Positions 32,895 through 46,424 are shown, counted from the stretch's first letter. The stretch: 64,000 bases of DNA from Bugula neritina (GCA_964035545.1 OZ037773.1:994251-1058250), one strand, 5' to 3'. Translations and numbers: made by a program. Notes: generated by a model not told the origin, from the letters alone.

Positions 32895-35800
32895 ATGGCC
32901 AGTGACGATGAAGGAGACATCATCTGTCTAGAGCAGATCGAACCGGCAGCTGTAGAGGATGTCATAGGTGGCCAGCGCCGTCTATGACCAAGAATTATTT
33001 GCGGGCTTTTACCATCTGCGGAGAAGATGTGGAGCAGTTTGTTGCTGAGTTTAGCAATGTGGCAGCCAGCTGCGGTCAAGCCCGACGAGATCGGCCAGAA
33101 TGGCGACAACATCTTTGAGGCGTTGAGAGCCTGATTTGGTCTCACCACTTGAGATGCGCGTGTACAACTCCAAGGGCTTAGAGGAGATCTCAAAACTCCC
33201 TTGCATGAGCACGCAACCAAAGTGGAATAGCTGGCGCAGAAGCTTGCCGGCAGAAAATTGGAGGGGTTTGGCACTAGAGGCGTTCTCCAGTAGGTCAACA
33301 ACGTCGGCTTGAAAAGGCACTTGCTGGTAGCCAAAGCTGATACGATGAAGTGAGCGCTTTGGCTTGGGAATGCCTATTTCCAAGCCGCCAGCACATGCCG
33401 CACTGGTGTGCATGCGCGGAATGTAAAAGTCAACGATGGGTTATTGCCGTCGTCAGCTGCTGCGGCAGCCCACGTAGCCACGACAGCAGCTGGAAAAACC
33501 GGCTTAACCGCGAGCCTGGTCCAAGAGCTGTTCGCCAAAATCTGGCGTCGGCTCCAACAACCATCAGCTGTGCGGCATGCTAGGCCGCTGACAGCTGCCA
33601 CCAGCAAACGCGTCCCTGTTTGTTGGGGTTGTGGTAGTAGAAGACATCTTTTGATGAGCTGTCCCCACTGTGGAAGAAAGCAGTTAAACCCAGATGGTCC
33701 ACTCTAGATTCCGCCAACCTTGGGCGTCAATTTAACCCTTCAGGACCAAGGCCAAGGCCCAACCCTATAGGGCGAGGAAGCCGCCTTCAAGGGAATGGCA
33801 AGCCCCAAGGAGTCAGCAGACGGCAAGGTATGCTGAAACCTCCAGCTTTGTCACTCAAAAGTTGGTTTGAGGGATTGCAGGAGGAAGAAGTATACGAGGA
33901 GTGGGAGCAGGAACGAGATTTCACTCGGCCTGCCACAAGACCTCGGAAACCCCTTCGCAATCGGAAAGCACAGGCGCATCCCAAACTAAATGCACATGAG
34001 GTTTAGCCTCCGAAGATGAGCTGCTCAGTGAGCGCTCAGCCATGTGGAAGCAGTTATTTCCTGCCCGGCAAACGTGCCGGCGAAGCTGAAACATTCCTGT
34101 TGGACACTGGGTATACTACTAATCTCCTGAGCCGAAAATGTTTGGACACACTCAATCCAAGAGACAGGGTTTACCTGGAGCCATATGAAGGGAACACCAC
34201 GTGTGGGCGGACGGGTTGTGTGTTCTATTCTCTGGCAAGAGTGAGCTGACAGGCCGAGTCTGTGATCAGGTGATCAGCGAGACCTTCATCGTCAGTCAGC
34301 TGACGGATGATGCCACGAAACACAACTGCTATATTGCCCTCAACAAGTTGGCGGTAATGTTGGACAGGCGTGAGCTTGCAGGCAGGCGTTCAGCAGACCC
34401 TTGGTGGGGTGAGTGCAGCTAGTGCGGCGTTGCACCATTCCTGGGGGCTTCAAGGCTACAGTTTGCTGCAGAGTGAACTGTAGGAAAACCTCTGACTTAG
34501 GAGTGGTGGAGGGGCACTTGGAGGTGTCCAGCTCGGGAGCAGCTTGGATCAGCTGAACAAGCGTGGGGAGTTTCTGATGCAGTATGTGAATCCTTTCGCA
34601 CAGCCGGTGGAGTTGCCGGCTAGTTCGTTTGTGAGGAAGTTCCACTCCGTGCAGGAGGAGGATGTCAGGACCCACACAGAGACAACGGAGGCAACCTGTA
34701 GGGTACCCACTATGAACCGCAGGCGGCAGGTTCCTAAACACTTGGTAGTTCTGTACGGGAATGCTGGCGATGACCGCAGGAACAACAGTGAACGTCGTGT
34801 AGTGGCACAATTACTCTCTGAGTACAAAGATGTGTTCAGTCATGGCGATAACGACATGGGCCTTACTAAAGCTGTCTGTCTTGAGATACGCTTGGCGGCA
34901 AAGACGGGGCCAATTCAATGGCCGACCCGCCGGTTAGGTTCTGAGAAGAAAAAGGAAGCGAGTCGTCAGGTGCAAGACCTTCTCAGCCAGGAGCTGATGG
35001 AGCCACCCCATAGTGCTTGGAGCTGTCCAGTTGTCCTTATTTAGAAAAAGGATGGCAGCTGGAGGCTTTACGTGGATTATTGCAAACTAAACAGTGTAGC
35101 CATGATGCTTACTCTCTTCCGAGGATTGATGAGTCGCTGTATGCTTTAGCTGGTAGCAAGTTTTTCAGTACGTTAGATTTGCTGAGCGGATACTGGCAAG
35201 TGCCCCTAAGCCCTGATGCACAGGACAAAGCTGCATTTAAAACGCGGGACGGGTTCTGGAAATGGAAGGTGCTGTCGTTCGGACTTACATCCGCTCCAGC
35301 CACCTATCAGCGACTTATGGAGCAAGTTCGCAGTGAGCTACACTGGAGGTCTTTGTTCATCTACTTCAATGATGTCATCGTCATCTCTCCCACATTTGAC
35401 ACTAATGTCAGTCAGCTTAGAGAGGTGTGCGACAGGCTCGGGGTTGCCAGTCTAAAGCTCAAGCCCTTTAAGTGTGCATTGTTGCAGCAAGAGGTTAACT
35501 ACCTAGATCATGTAGTTGGCCGGGGCAAGGTCGCTACAGACCCTGAGAAGGTCTGAGCTGTGAAAGACTAGGTTGTCCTTCTGAACCTCACTAAATTTCA
35601 AGCATTTTTGGGGTTGATAACGTACAACAGGAAGTGCATACCCGACTTTACAGAAATTGCTAAGCCGTTGAATCGGCTGACAGCAAAGCGGGTTCGCTGG
35701 CAGTGGACGTATGCAGAGCAGCAGGCATTAGAGCACCTCAAGAATTGCTGGATGGTGGCACCTATCTTGGCTAACGAGGTTTTGTGTGAGCAGCAATGGC

Positions 35801-35988
35801 GGTATCCTTTTTTGTATAAGGAAGGGGACTGGGTCTGGATAATCAGTCACTACCAGCGGTGTGGACAGGCGGCTAAGTTACTACCAAAGTTCGTGGGTCG
35901 CAATTGCATGACTGAGGTCATGCTCAATCACACGTATAAAGCGAATCGATTGGGTCAAGTGTCGATCCGGAACAAGGCTCGCCTGTAG
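32895..35988 (+). pseudogene. E5 gag-pol remnant
   Basis: gag starts at ATG 32895 and is soon broken. A CCHC knuckle survives (CWGCGSRRHLLMSC, about 33627-33668). Protease keeps LLDTGYTTNLLS (about 34105). RT (35100-35556) retains LSGYWQVPLSPDAQ, but the catalytic YLDD has become YFND, which removes one of the two aspartates, and several stops occur. Near 35770 the RT connection region is joined directly to the integrase C-terminal GPY/F region (35775-35988), deleting RNase H and the integrase core. Gag resembles the E6 (family II) type. Confidence 0.85.
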
Positions 35989-36595
35989 CCATATTGGGTG
36001 AGACCTAATGCAGCAGGGCAGAATCCTCCACTCCTAAAACCTACGTGCCATCTGACCACGAGGGGATAGGCTAGACCACACAGGACATTAAAAGTTATGG
36101 TGCAGAATCTGGAAGAGGCGACCGAAGAGCCGGCAGACCGGCTACAACATTAGTAGAGCCGGCCGACGCACCTGTGGTCTCCAATAAAATTGATACTCCT
36201 CAAATTGATGACGATAACAGAACTGGCAAGAAACCACCCGTACCGGTAAACCCTCTGCTGCGAAAAACCTCAGTACCGTTAGAACGTAATTAGTGTACTG
36301 GGGCTCCTCCATCTTATCTTCAATACTTCCTTCGTGATTTGATTGACATGTATAATATATTATAAATCGTCAGTTAGTACAAAAAAAGTCTGGGGGCAGT
36401 AATTGAGCATTGTTTTCCCCAGTGGTGTATGCACTAATTTAGCTGGGGTGCTCAGCAGAGGCGAAGCCAACTCACAGGCTGAAGGAGGTGTTATGTAATC
36501 ACTCTTGCTGTGTAGAGTACCCTATTCAATTGTAACTGTTGAAGTGACAGCACGTCTTCGTGACCATTGGCAGCTACGAGCTTTAAACAGACAGT

Positions 36596-37545
36596 ATGAC
36601 TGACACTGTGACTTATTTGGAGGGTAAGTCCATTAAGGAAATTCTGTTATTTAGTTAGAATTTAGCCTAGTATCCGAATTCAGTCTCACTTCAGCATAAT
36701 GATCAAGTTGGTCTCCTGGCGACTTGGAGTTGACTGATCACTGAGATGGTTTATGGATACCAGGAGATTCTTGATTATCCAACTCAGTCGAAGTGTGGTA
36801 CTGACAAGATGAAGCCTCCTACAAGAAAGTGTGTGATTTAGTACCGCTTACAGTTGAATCCATGTACTCTGTTGCAGGTGAGGCTCCGCCTGCATCCCCG
36901 GGTTGCAGGCTTTGCTAGATGCCCGACCCCGAACTGGGAAATGCATTTTTTTCCACCATGAAGCAGGAGAGCGTGCACGTGCTACAGCATTTCACAGTGA
37001 CCTTTTGCCCCTGTAGCGTCCACAATTTTTATAGACGCTATCCTCTGTCATCAAAGGAATCAGCAGTGCCATGTCGGCCACTTAGTGGAGGTAGATCAAG
37101 ACTCCTATGCGCAATTCCAAGACTTGATTCTCCCCATGTATCCTCCCCATTGAGACGTGAGTCATTGCTGCAGGGGTTTCCCAGTTCCTGGCCGGTGATA
37201 CCAAGTGACTCAGATGCCACTGGTTCCAACTATGACCCTGTAGTCTATGTGTTTGATGAAGTACAGACGTGTTCTCTTTGCGTGATGGTAACCTGTGCTG
37301 GTCGGTCAGCAGAAGAGTCTACTCAGCCACTTCCCTCTCAGTCCTCCCTTACCCTTGCATTGCGCCGGAAGAGAAGGAAGAGATCAAAAACTACTACAGT
37401 CCCTAATGACACAATAGATGCTGAGATATGTACTAACTTAGAGAAACTACAACGATGCTGCACACAACCGTGTAAGGAGCAGCGAAGGACGACATCGGAA
37501 CTAGCTAGGTTGCAGAAGCTCTTCAACAGAGGGACTGCTAACTGA
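36596..37545 (+). pseudogene. E5 ORF3 relic with the same exon structure
   Basis: Mini-exon 36596-36623 (ATG plus 8 codons plus G), strong donor GTAAGT, intron 36624-36877 (254 bp), acceptor CTGTTGCAG. Exon 2 runs into a TAG after 13 codons, then a frame from 36919 keeps VLQHFTVTFCPC, the second-finger start, and a C-terminal leucine-rich basic segment (to 37545). The first finger is largely lost. It shows that the two-exon structure is old in this group. Confidence 0.65.
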
Positions 37546-37822
37546 ACAAAACGTACCTAGTGATTGTTTCGGCTTGTGGGTGAATTCTTACATTATTGCA
37601 GAATGCTGATTTTCATTTCAGGTTGTGAGGCAGTGCATTAATTGTAAAAATGTATCATTATACCCTCACTATGGTGGTGCTAGTGCCATGCTTTTATATG
37701 CTTATTCTTCTGTGTGTTTCATAATATTTTAGTTTCATATTTTTGTGTGTGTTTGTCACTATCGTTTCTAATGTCTCGTGGCTTAGTTCTCGGTAACCAT
37801 GCCTTCTGATAGGTCAGAACAG

Positions 37823-37957
37823 TGTAGTGATTTATGGTATATTGGAAAGGCAACTCTTATAATTACTCTGCTATTCTCATGTGCATCGTCCAGAATACGC
37901 TAAGCTACACTAGGCCTTGTACTGCCTGCATGGTTATGTTATCTCTCTGGACATAAA
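37823..37957 (+). repeat. E5 3' LTR, truncated
   Basis: About 135 bp similar to the start of 32378-32838, then similarity stops. Confidence 0.75.
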
Positions 37958-38296
37958 TTCACTACAATATGTCAGTTTTGTGTTAGTATTTATTATTGAT
38001 TTTCCGGTGGATCAGCCTATACAAAAAGTGATAAATAACTATTTCTTGCTACTATTCGCAGCAAAGACTGCTAGTGATGCTAAGAAAGGTATCCAGTCAC
38101 AATTGCCATTTAGCAACGCTACGCAAGAAAACGAGTCCAATTAGCCTGTTTAAACGCCCTTCACTTTACGCAGTGGCAGTTTGTATTTGCTGCAACTACA
38201 TATAATGCAATGTATGACTCGGTTTCTTAGTACCGATTACATTTTATAATAATCTATTATAATTCTAGCAATGGATAACAAAAGCATACCTTTTGA
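37958..38296. other. Short intergenic stretch, possible 3' UTR of the Ig gene
   Basis: On the minus strand an AATAAA-type signal occurs at 37994-37989. Nothing else is recognisable. Confidence 0.35.
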
Positions 38297-41200
38297 TTAT
38301 CTAATCACTCCTGAGACTACTACTGCAACCATCACTGCAATGAAAGTAGAAACCATGCCACCTATCAGACCTCCCTTGTTCACACCAGTTGTAGTGGGGG
38401 TTGTAGGGGGTATTCTGGCAGTATCTTTCCACATTATTTCCCATTTGATAGTCACCGTCTTTGCTGAAACCGATTTAAAGACATTTTGAAGAAAAAATAA
38501 GTTTAAACTTAAAAAACATCTACCACTAACATTAGCAAATTAGAAAAAACATTTACAATTCTTATTCATTTATATAAGTGCTAATTCTTACATAAGCCAT
38601 TTTCAGCTGTACATTCAGCTGTTTCTGTTACACCGTTTGTCCGAGGAACTAGAGTCAGCTCATTGGATGATTCAGTTGTCACAACTCTATTATATGTCCA
38701 AGTGAACGTAGAGGGCGGTGGGTTGGCATCCACATGTTGGCTACAATCTAGTCTAACATCAGGTTGTCCAGGGTTAAATTCTTTCACAATTGGATCTGGA
38801 TCATCAGCCTTTCTATCCAAGTCTACAAAAATAAAATTCATAGCACAGGGCTGTCTAACAGGAGGCCTTAGGACCGGTTGTGGCCCCCAGCCTACATTTA
38901 TGCGGCTCTCAAAGGCATAAGGGTTATTTTACTTAATTTAGTACACACTCGAAATCTCCACTTTTAGCTATTTTTCTCAATTTAGCTGCTAATATATATA
39001 TAGGTTTTTTGCTTCAAACTAATAGCATATCAATAAATACAACTAAATAGTCAAGGTTGTTTTGGATTTTGCTTAATTTCCCATGTTTTTCTTAATTATT
39101 TAGCTAATTTGGACTTGCAGACCGTTACGGTTTTTTCGTAATGGTCCGTGCATATAGAATATTAAGTGCATATGACAATGTCATGTGCTTTAATGTTGGG
39201 GAATCCCCTCCTAACCTTTTCTGTTATGCCTAGTTAAAACCAGCACATAAAAATACCATGTATAGTAAATTGCATTGGATTTTGAGCAAACTTTAATGTT
39301 AGGTCATAATTTCCTGGTGTGTTCTAAATGAAGTAAACTGACTCATAACAAATAAAATTATTTTTCACACATACATGAATTTGAGAGAAAAACCACCTTT
39401 TGAATGTATTATTTATATAAATGCTACAAAATGTAGTATGCACTAACTATTGGGACTTTATTTTGTATTGATAAATAAGACTTTAGAATAAAAGATTTGA
39501 AAATTACGGACGCTGCGGTACCCAGTTCAAACTAAAGTTTAAAATATGGCTCTTGCAACTGGAATATTCTCCTTCAGTGCCACTCCCTTTGAAAGGTTGG
39601 ACACCCCTGGTCTAGCACCTTACATGTCAACTAGAAATTTCACATTCAAAGAGTAGGTATAACTAGAAAAATACTGATGGTGCTTACTTACACTGTGGTG
39701 TGATGGCAACAGTTTGTTCAGTATTCCCTCTCTTCCAGTTAGGATGTTTTGTATCTGTACAGGATAAAGTTATTCCAGCTCTGTCTGTTTCTGTGGCAGT
39801 ATATTTTCCAGCCACTGTGTTACCATTTACCTCTGATAAACAAAACATGTTCATGTATGCAAATTCTTCAAAGACTCCCTGCACACTTCACTCATGCAGT
39901 ACTGAAAGATTCTTATAATAATATGTTAGTTTTCATTTACATACTCTTTTAAGGTTGGGTGGTAAAGGTAAAGGCGACTGAAATTTTGATTTCCATGCAA
40001 TCAGAAATCCTAAAACATTTTAGCATATACTTGAACAAAATTCATTTTAAAACAGAATGCAAATGAAAAGTAACATAATTTTATATAAGAATATTTTAAT
40101 ACTGCATAAGTGAAGTGTGTCAGGGCAAGAAAACTACCAGAGAAGAAGCAAAAAGTATAAATACAGTCTACAAGCACAATTATATGGTAAATTTGCTCAG
40201 GACTCATTTATGCACATTTTCTACTTTCCTGCAATACTTAAAAAAATAAATTGAAAAGATTGTTCTGTAACAGTTGCTAAATCAGCCTTTAACTTTCTTT
40301 CAGCAAAAAAAATTTAGTTCCAGCTTAATTTTAATAAAAATTTTACGATGTAACAGGCGAGTTAGTTTGTGGTTGACGAATATTATTAGTTATTTAATTG
40401 AGACTGAAAAAAAAGACTGTAGACACTTTTTTTCGAATCATCTAACTTCTTACATTTCAATCTATTATAGCAAACTGATTTATAAACTATTGTAAACTCA
40501 TTAGATAATATTCTTAGAGTTTTACAACATTCAAATATTTATATAATTAAATAGGAATACAGTGCTCCCTCGAAACCTACTGGTCCGATACCCTTATCTG
40601 TGACATAGCAGAATACCAGATTTAACTCACAGAACAGTTAAATACCGACATTTTGTCTCTATATACACACATATACATAAGTTACAAAAAGAAAATTCAA
40701 GTTTTTCTCATGTTCTATGTTACTTTGTCAGGAATGGAGAGTTCTGAGATATGAAGGAAGCACTGCATATTACATCACTTGTATAAAATAATTAGCTAAA
40801 CTAAAACCTGGTTTGTTGTTCACTAAATTTAAAATTTAATTTGCTTCTAGTTTTTTAGATAGAAATCTGGGGAAGCTTGTTGCACAACATTTAGACAGGT
40901 ATATACTTACTGTATTCATAGACTGACACAGGATCTGCTCCTGTAGAGTTACAATCACAGGTAAATTCTTCCCCTTCTATAATAGTTGCTGGTTTATTAA
41001 GTGATATGCCAGTTGGTGCAACTGTAGAATGAAAGAGTGCACAATATACATTTTCAAATACAGGTGCATTGATGTATTGTAAAATAGGTTAGGACTGCAG
41101 TAAAGGCCATGTGCTATATTCTGGGTGAATTGTGCCAATAAAAAGTGTAAATTTAAATAGCAAAACTGCAACATTCCAAGTCTGCCTATGATAACAGTTA

Positions 41201-42333
41201 TCTGAAACTACATGCCAACCAGATATCCTTATGTGATCCTGACCAGAAAATTTCCAACAAAGGTATAATAAACTAAAATTTGTCCTCAACCCAACAAAGA
41301 TAGCAAATATATTATTTTGATTTAACTAACCACCACCATCATGGGAAAAGTTAAAGTTTATCGCTAGATCTTTCCATGAGATACTGGACATAATTTTTCA
41401 ACAAAGGCCTAATATAACAAATATTATCCACTATCCATAGAGTGCATATCAATCATACTATTTCAATACCAATAATACCAATCTTGGGAACAGTTAGATT
41501 TGTCTATGAGGAGGAAGGAGTAAGTTAGTTAAAAACTATGAGAGGTTGTATTAGAAATGGCTAAAGTGGTATATAAAGGCTATCAGTGACCAAAGAAATT
41601 AGTTTGAAGTGTTCACCTTTGACTTCCATTGAAACTTCTGAGGAGAGAACTTCTCCCACACCTCCTTCCTCAAACCCTCTACAGTAGAACTTCCCTTTGA
41701 GTGATGAATCAGTTGCAGTGAGCTGTACAGAAAGAGTGAACCCTTCAGGTTTACCAACTGAGTTACAGTCTGCATTACTGACTCCAGGTCCTTCTATTCC
41801 AGAGACAGTAATAATTTCTGGAGATGAGAAGCTCACCCACACTGTCTCATCCTCAGGATTTGGAATACATCCACTTCTGTAGTTTGTACTGTCTCCATCA
41901 GGTTCATAATGTAACCGTAAGGTTATCAGATCAGTAAAGCCAGATGCTTCACATGTGAAAATTATATTATCACCTTTATAGAAGTCAGGTGAGCTTGGAG
42001 TAATGTAGTTCATCTCTGTAGATGGTTGACCTAAACATTCGTAATTTTAATAGCTTAGCTCAATACTAATCCAATTGTGGAAATGAAAAGAAGAATTTTT
42101 GCCAACTCATTCAGACTTTTATGTGACACTGCCATCACAAGAAAGGAACATCTACAAGTTGTGTGAGCATAAAAATCATATGTAAAAGGAATAGAAATGT
42201 GGTTACCAACATTCATTTAAAAGTAAGAACCAGACTTATCAATCACTGAAAATTTATTCAGAAATATTCACTTACCAAGTGTGTAGCTAAATAGTATTAA
42301 TACTTTGAAAATGGTTATCCAGGGAAGTTTCAT
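38297..42333 (-). CDS. Ig-domain single-pass membrane protein, six exons
   Basis: Assembled by hand from splice signals. Coding exons (minus): 42333-42276, 42030-41617, 41021-40911, 39832-39692, 38822-38592, 38463-38297. All five junctions are GT-AG and all fall in phase 1; the total is 1122 nt, 373 aa plus TAA. Exon 1 encodes a signal peptide (MKLPWITIFKVLILFSYTLG). Exon 2 is one Ig-like domain (FTCEAS to KFYCRG). Exons 3 and 4 together form a second (TCDC to LSCTD). Exon 5 is a third (RLDCSQ, FTWTY, AECTAE). Exon 6 has a Thr/Pro stalk and a transmembrane helix (STFIAVMVAVVVSGVI) ending one residue before the stop. It is probably a cell-surface receptor or adhesion protein; ligand unknown. 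The near-absent cytoplasmic tail could mean a missed further exon. Intron 4 contains a TIR element. Confidence 0.78.
38920..39345. mobile_element. TIR element (426 bp) in intron 4 of the Ig gene
   Basis: Homologue of the nested element 21011-21404, in inverted orientation. Ends TTTTACTTAATTTAGTACAC and the inverted AAATGAAGTAAACTGACTCA, flanked by TA on both sides (38918-38919, 39346-39347). Confidence 0.72.
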
Positions 42334-42951
42334 ATTCCTGAAAATAACAAATAACAATAAATAGTATAAATACTGGCCTGCATACCTAAATATATATTAG
42401 CTATAAAAACCAGCTAAGAAAAAATACTGGATAAAGAAATGTTAAAATTAAAGAAATTCATAAAAGCAAATGCCATCATTATAATGAATGAAGTTAGCAG
42501 CTGGAAATGTAGAAACTGCCTACAAATGAGAACCAGTGAATTACTATGTACAACAGACAGCAGGGTGGCCAGAGTCATGTTGAGGTAACAGCAAATCAAA
42601 GCAAGCCAAGTCACTGGCTAACCAAGTTAGATTTAGAGAATTGAAAACAACGACTGGAAAGAAAAAACTTAAATATACTTACATTATTTTATCGAGTCAA
42701 CATATATAATGCCTACTTAAAGAGTTACGTACAACTAGCAGAAAGTAGAGGTTGGTTGATTAGATTTCAAAGTTGGATAAGTTAGTTTTAATTTCAACTA
42801 TTTTGAAATTTATGTCTATCTACATAAATAGATTTACTGAAAACAATGATAAAGGTAAATATGTCATGCAATGCATTTCTCTACATGAATATTCTAAAGA
42901 GAAAAAGTTTTATTACAAGTAATTCAGACCTGCAAGCCTAATAAAGTGATA
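42334..42951. other. Upstream region of the Ig gene
   Basis: AT-rich; no promoter motif stands out and no other gene is visible. Confidence 0.4.
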
Positions 42952-44257
42952 TGTATATAAATCTAGTGTCAATTACAGACAAAAATAATCCAGCATCTAT
43001 CAACAGTCATTATAATATTTATAAAATAACATAACTCTTTGTATGAGAAGAACAAGATGTAGTGTTGTCTTTAGTAAAATCAATCTTTATTGTAAGTAGA
43101 ATAGGTGGTCTGTATCAGGCGAGCTCCAGTGGCAGACTGAATCTACACCGAGAGCTCATCTGCTTTTATACACAAAAATTCACACTCCAGATCAGGGATG
43201 GGCAAATGTTTTTGAAATGAAGCCGGATCTCTAGATTTAAGGCTTACGAAGGGCCAGGTTTGTTCTTTGTAAATTCAAGGTACAATGCTGCATTACCAGA
43301 TAGAAATATAAAATGCTTTTTTATGTTTCCTGGGCTGTAAGTATAAATTGCAGAATGTGGATGCAGAATACAAAACATATGACAGTTTAATAATCTAACA
43401 ACAAGTTGTATATATGTAGTTCACTAAGCAAGAAAACAGCAAAAAATTGATTGGGTACACTTATAGTACTACAATTAGTGAGAAATATGAAAAAGACTTT
43501 CAGTAGCCACAATAGAACGAATGTCACATCTAGTAATGGGTTCATATGTGGCTACTCCAAACAAATCTTGCAGATGCTCATTTTGGGCTGTGTCTTACTA
43601 CTATTTGTTATATGGTTTACGCTAGAAGACATGCATTCAAATTTATAAGTATTATTACCAAATATGCTTCGTGCTCTTAGTCTAAGTTTAGCTAGTGTAG
43701 GGTACTTCTTACTGGTTACCGGTGAAGTGTAGAAGCTAACTGTTGTTACATCAACATCACACGACTCAAGTTATAATGCTGCTATACTTATGGCTATGCT
43801 CATTGAAATGTGATTATTAGTTTCAACAACTATGCATTGGCCAGAATCTTTTCATGAGTCATGTTCATGATTGGCCAGTGTTACTTAGTGCACACTTTCT
43901 GTGAATGATTGAGAAACCAATGACATTATTAAAATTACTAGTAATTGTCTGAGGGCCGAACTAAAACAGTGGGAGGACCTGATGTGGCCTGTGGGCTACC
44001 ATTTGCCTGTCTCTGCTCTAGAATGTTCCAACAGACAAAAGGAACTTGAGCTCCCCAGAAACAAAAAAAAAGTAGACAAAAAAGAATGAATAATTCAATA
44101 GGCCAAGAGCTTAGCTATAACAACCTTTTGAAAGCATTCATACAAGCTACACAAAGAGTAAAATCATAATAATGATGCAATAATTAATAATTATCACCCA
44201 ATGCATTCTAGAACCTTTCAGAACAACAGGGGATGACAACTCTCAAAATCCATTACA
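42952..44257 (-). repeat. D2 3' LTR (family II), interrupted by a hAT-like element
   Basis: Minus strand starts TGTAATGG and ends TATACA; about 475 bp without the insertion. GAGCTC-rich repeats and a TATA-like TGTATAAAAG (about 43175-43162) lie in it, as in E6. Confidence 0.7.
43193..44015. mobile_element. hAT-like non-autonomous DNA transposon, 823 bp
   Basis: Left end CAGGGATGGGCAAATG and right end (inverted) CAGAGACAGGCAAATG match at most positions. The 8-bp flanks CTCCAGAT and CTCTAGAA agree at six positions and fit the CTAG-centred hAT target preference. No transposase frame is seen. Confidence 0.78.
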
Positions 44258-46424
44258 TTCTCCTCCTATTGAAAAGCATCCCCTCTCGATAACAGAAAAA
44301 CAATCAGTTCACAAAACAAAACATTTCAAAAATAAAACACACAAAAGAGAAGAAACATGTAGTTAAACAGAACAGTGCATCATGATTGTTCTTAAATAAA
44401 CACACGTGTTACAATAATAAAAACAATGATAGTAGCACACACAATACACATAGTCCGGCTGGCTAATGCCGGCGGCTTCTATCCGTTCGAATCAGCTATT
44501 GGAGGCGGTTCTCCAGGCCTTCTATCTCTTCTCTACTTTGGTCAAGGTTATAGGACTATGCCTGGATTACATTATTTAAGACGCACTCTCGGTAAGGAGG
44601 CGCCCTACTTTGCCGGTGACGGGGCAATTGTGGGTGGGCCGGCTGGGTCTTCTTTTTTATCTGGCTGCCTGGTAGTCCGGGATCATTGCCTCACCATGCC
44701 AAAGCTATCCGTATAGGCCAGGCGATAGTTGGTTCGATCACGGTTGCGGTAGCGCTAGCTCTGATCAGCTGGGTAGATAGCAGGGTCGTAGCTTCATCTT
44801 TCGTCTCCTGAGTTAGATCCAAGCAGTCCATGGATATGGGGTATCGCCGCATACCTCAGCCAACACGACCTGTTGGCCATGTGACTGTGCCGGCCTGAGG
44901 GTTGTTGCTTCTGGAGTCGTCCTGTACTGTCAGGGCCATTCCGGATCCGAGGCTCAAAGTTTTTACCCGTATTGGGTGTACCACTCCTCTGTGGGGACAT
45001 CTCCAAGTGTCCCTCATGGTAGTCGGCCAAATATCTAGGTGGCCTTCTACTCCTCTGGCTATTTTCAAAGGTGGCTGATCCTGTACCCTTGGTGGCTCCT
45101 TAGGTGTTGTGGGTGGAGGCCCTCACTGCCACCTGCATCAGGGGTGGGGATGTCCTCCACTGGTGAGGGTGCTGATTTTGGGGCCCGCTGCAATGGCTCC
45201 AGCTCAGAGTCAGGCTCCGGCCTCTTACAAAGATCACTACCTTTCGGGTTGGGTCACTTTCCCTCCAACGTTGGGTTGACGATTGGGCTTCAAGAGGGGT
45301 GAAGCTTGTCTTACTGCGTCTGGACTATCCTGGTATGATATCAGGTGCTGCTCGCTTTGAACTGATACTTGCCCTAGCATTCCAAACAATACGTGTGGTT
45401 GGGTAGCCCCTCCACCACACGGTAGGAACCCAATATCTTGGGCTAAAACTTAGCTGATTGTCCACATCGCCTACAATAACTCACCATCCAGACCCAGTCC
45501 CCTACCTGGTATAGGGGGAGCTACTCGGAGTGTTCCATCCGCATCTGCCATTGCTTCTTCCGCAGAGCAGCATGGGCCCTGCCCATGATCTTTACCAGCT
45601 TCCCCATGTACTAATGTACTGGGGACTTGGGAGCTAGAACACGGTATTTCAGGTGATCCGGAACCCGTGTTTGCCGGCAAAGCATCGTGAAGCTTGAAGT
45701 CCTCTGCGTGCTGGATTGTGGTGTGCTACGGTAAGCTCGCATGATCTGAGGCAGCACCGCGTTCACAGGAGATAAGTTGTGAGGCGCAGACAGGATGGTC
45801 CCACGATCGGGGAGCCAGCCTGTCGGCCTGGTCGTGTTGCAACTCGGTCACCGTAGCCTGCAGGCCCTTCACTATGTTCATCAACATGGTGAGCTGCGAT
45901 GGCTCCGGCGATTTAGTAGTCCGTGACACCAGTAAAACTAAATGTATTTTCAATGTGTCTGTTGGAGCACATGAGTTGTAACTGCAAGGGTGATTATTAA
46001 TAAATTATTATTAGCTACTTTATCAGCAATACTCTGTTATAATTTAAATAGTAATGCTATAGCTCAATCACAATTGTATTTGTTAAATGAGCAAAAATAA
46101 TAACATAAGTACGAGTAAAATTAAGTATTAGTATTACTATTACTAATGGTATATCATTACTATTAGTGTAACAATTAGACCTACTACTAGTATAACTGTA
46201 TTATTAATAAATAGAAATGTTTGTACTATAATTAATATTATTATATCACAATTATTATATGGGTTACTGTCTATACAAAATGGTTGTTTCGTACACAACT
46301 GCTGAACACAAAGTGAATAATAAAATAAACCCAAACCTCAAACCCTGTACCCTAAATCTAAATAACAAAAAAATGGGGAACTATGTATTTTAGTTGATTT
46401 AATGTAATATTGATGTGTAGCTGA

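Larger units (their letters stand above)
32378..37957 (+). mobile_element. E5: old decayed gypsy element
   Basis: The 5' LTR (32378-32838) and a truncated 3' LTR (from 37823) share TGTRGTGATTTATGRTGTAT and the following 100 bp with many substitutions. Between them lie a degraded primer-binding site, gag, protease, RT, integrase end, tail and ORF3 remnants, all with many stops. Divergence from E1/E7 is much greater than among the other copies, so it is the oldest full-length relic in the window. Confidence 0.88.
42952..45960 (-). mobile_element. D2: deletion derivative of a family II gypsy element, copy 2
   Basis: Minus-strand order: gag remnant (45953-45726, QLTMLMNIVKGLQATVTELQ), direct junction to the integrase end (LPQIMRAYRSTP), GPY/F and tail remnants to about 44800, a purine tract (44277-44258) and a 3' LTR (44257-42952, including the hAT insertion). 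The LTR start TGTAATGGATTTTG matches the outer end of the E6 5' LTR, which identifies the family. No 5' LTR is present. Confidence 0.78.

Noticed and set aside
38271-38489. Plus-strand 72-codon frame with a hydrophobic segment
   Set aside because: It is the antisense of exon 6 of the Ig gene, whose frame, phase and splice signals fit on the minus strand.
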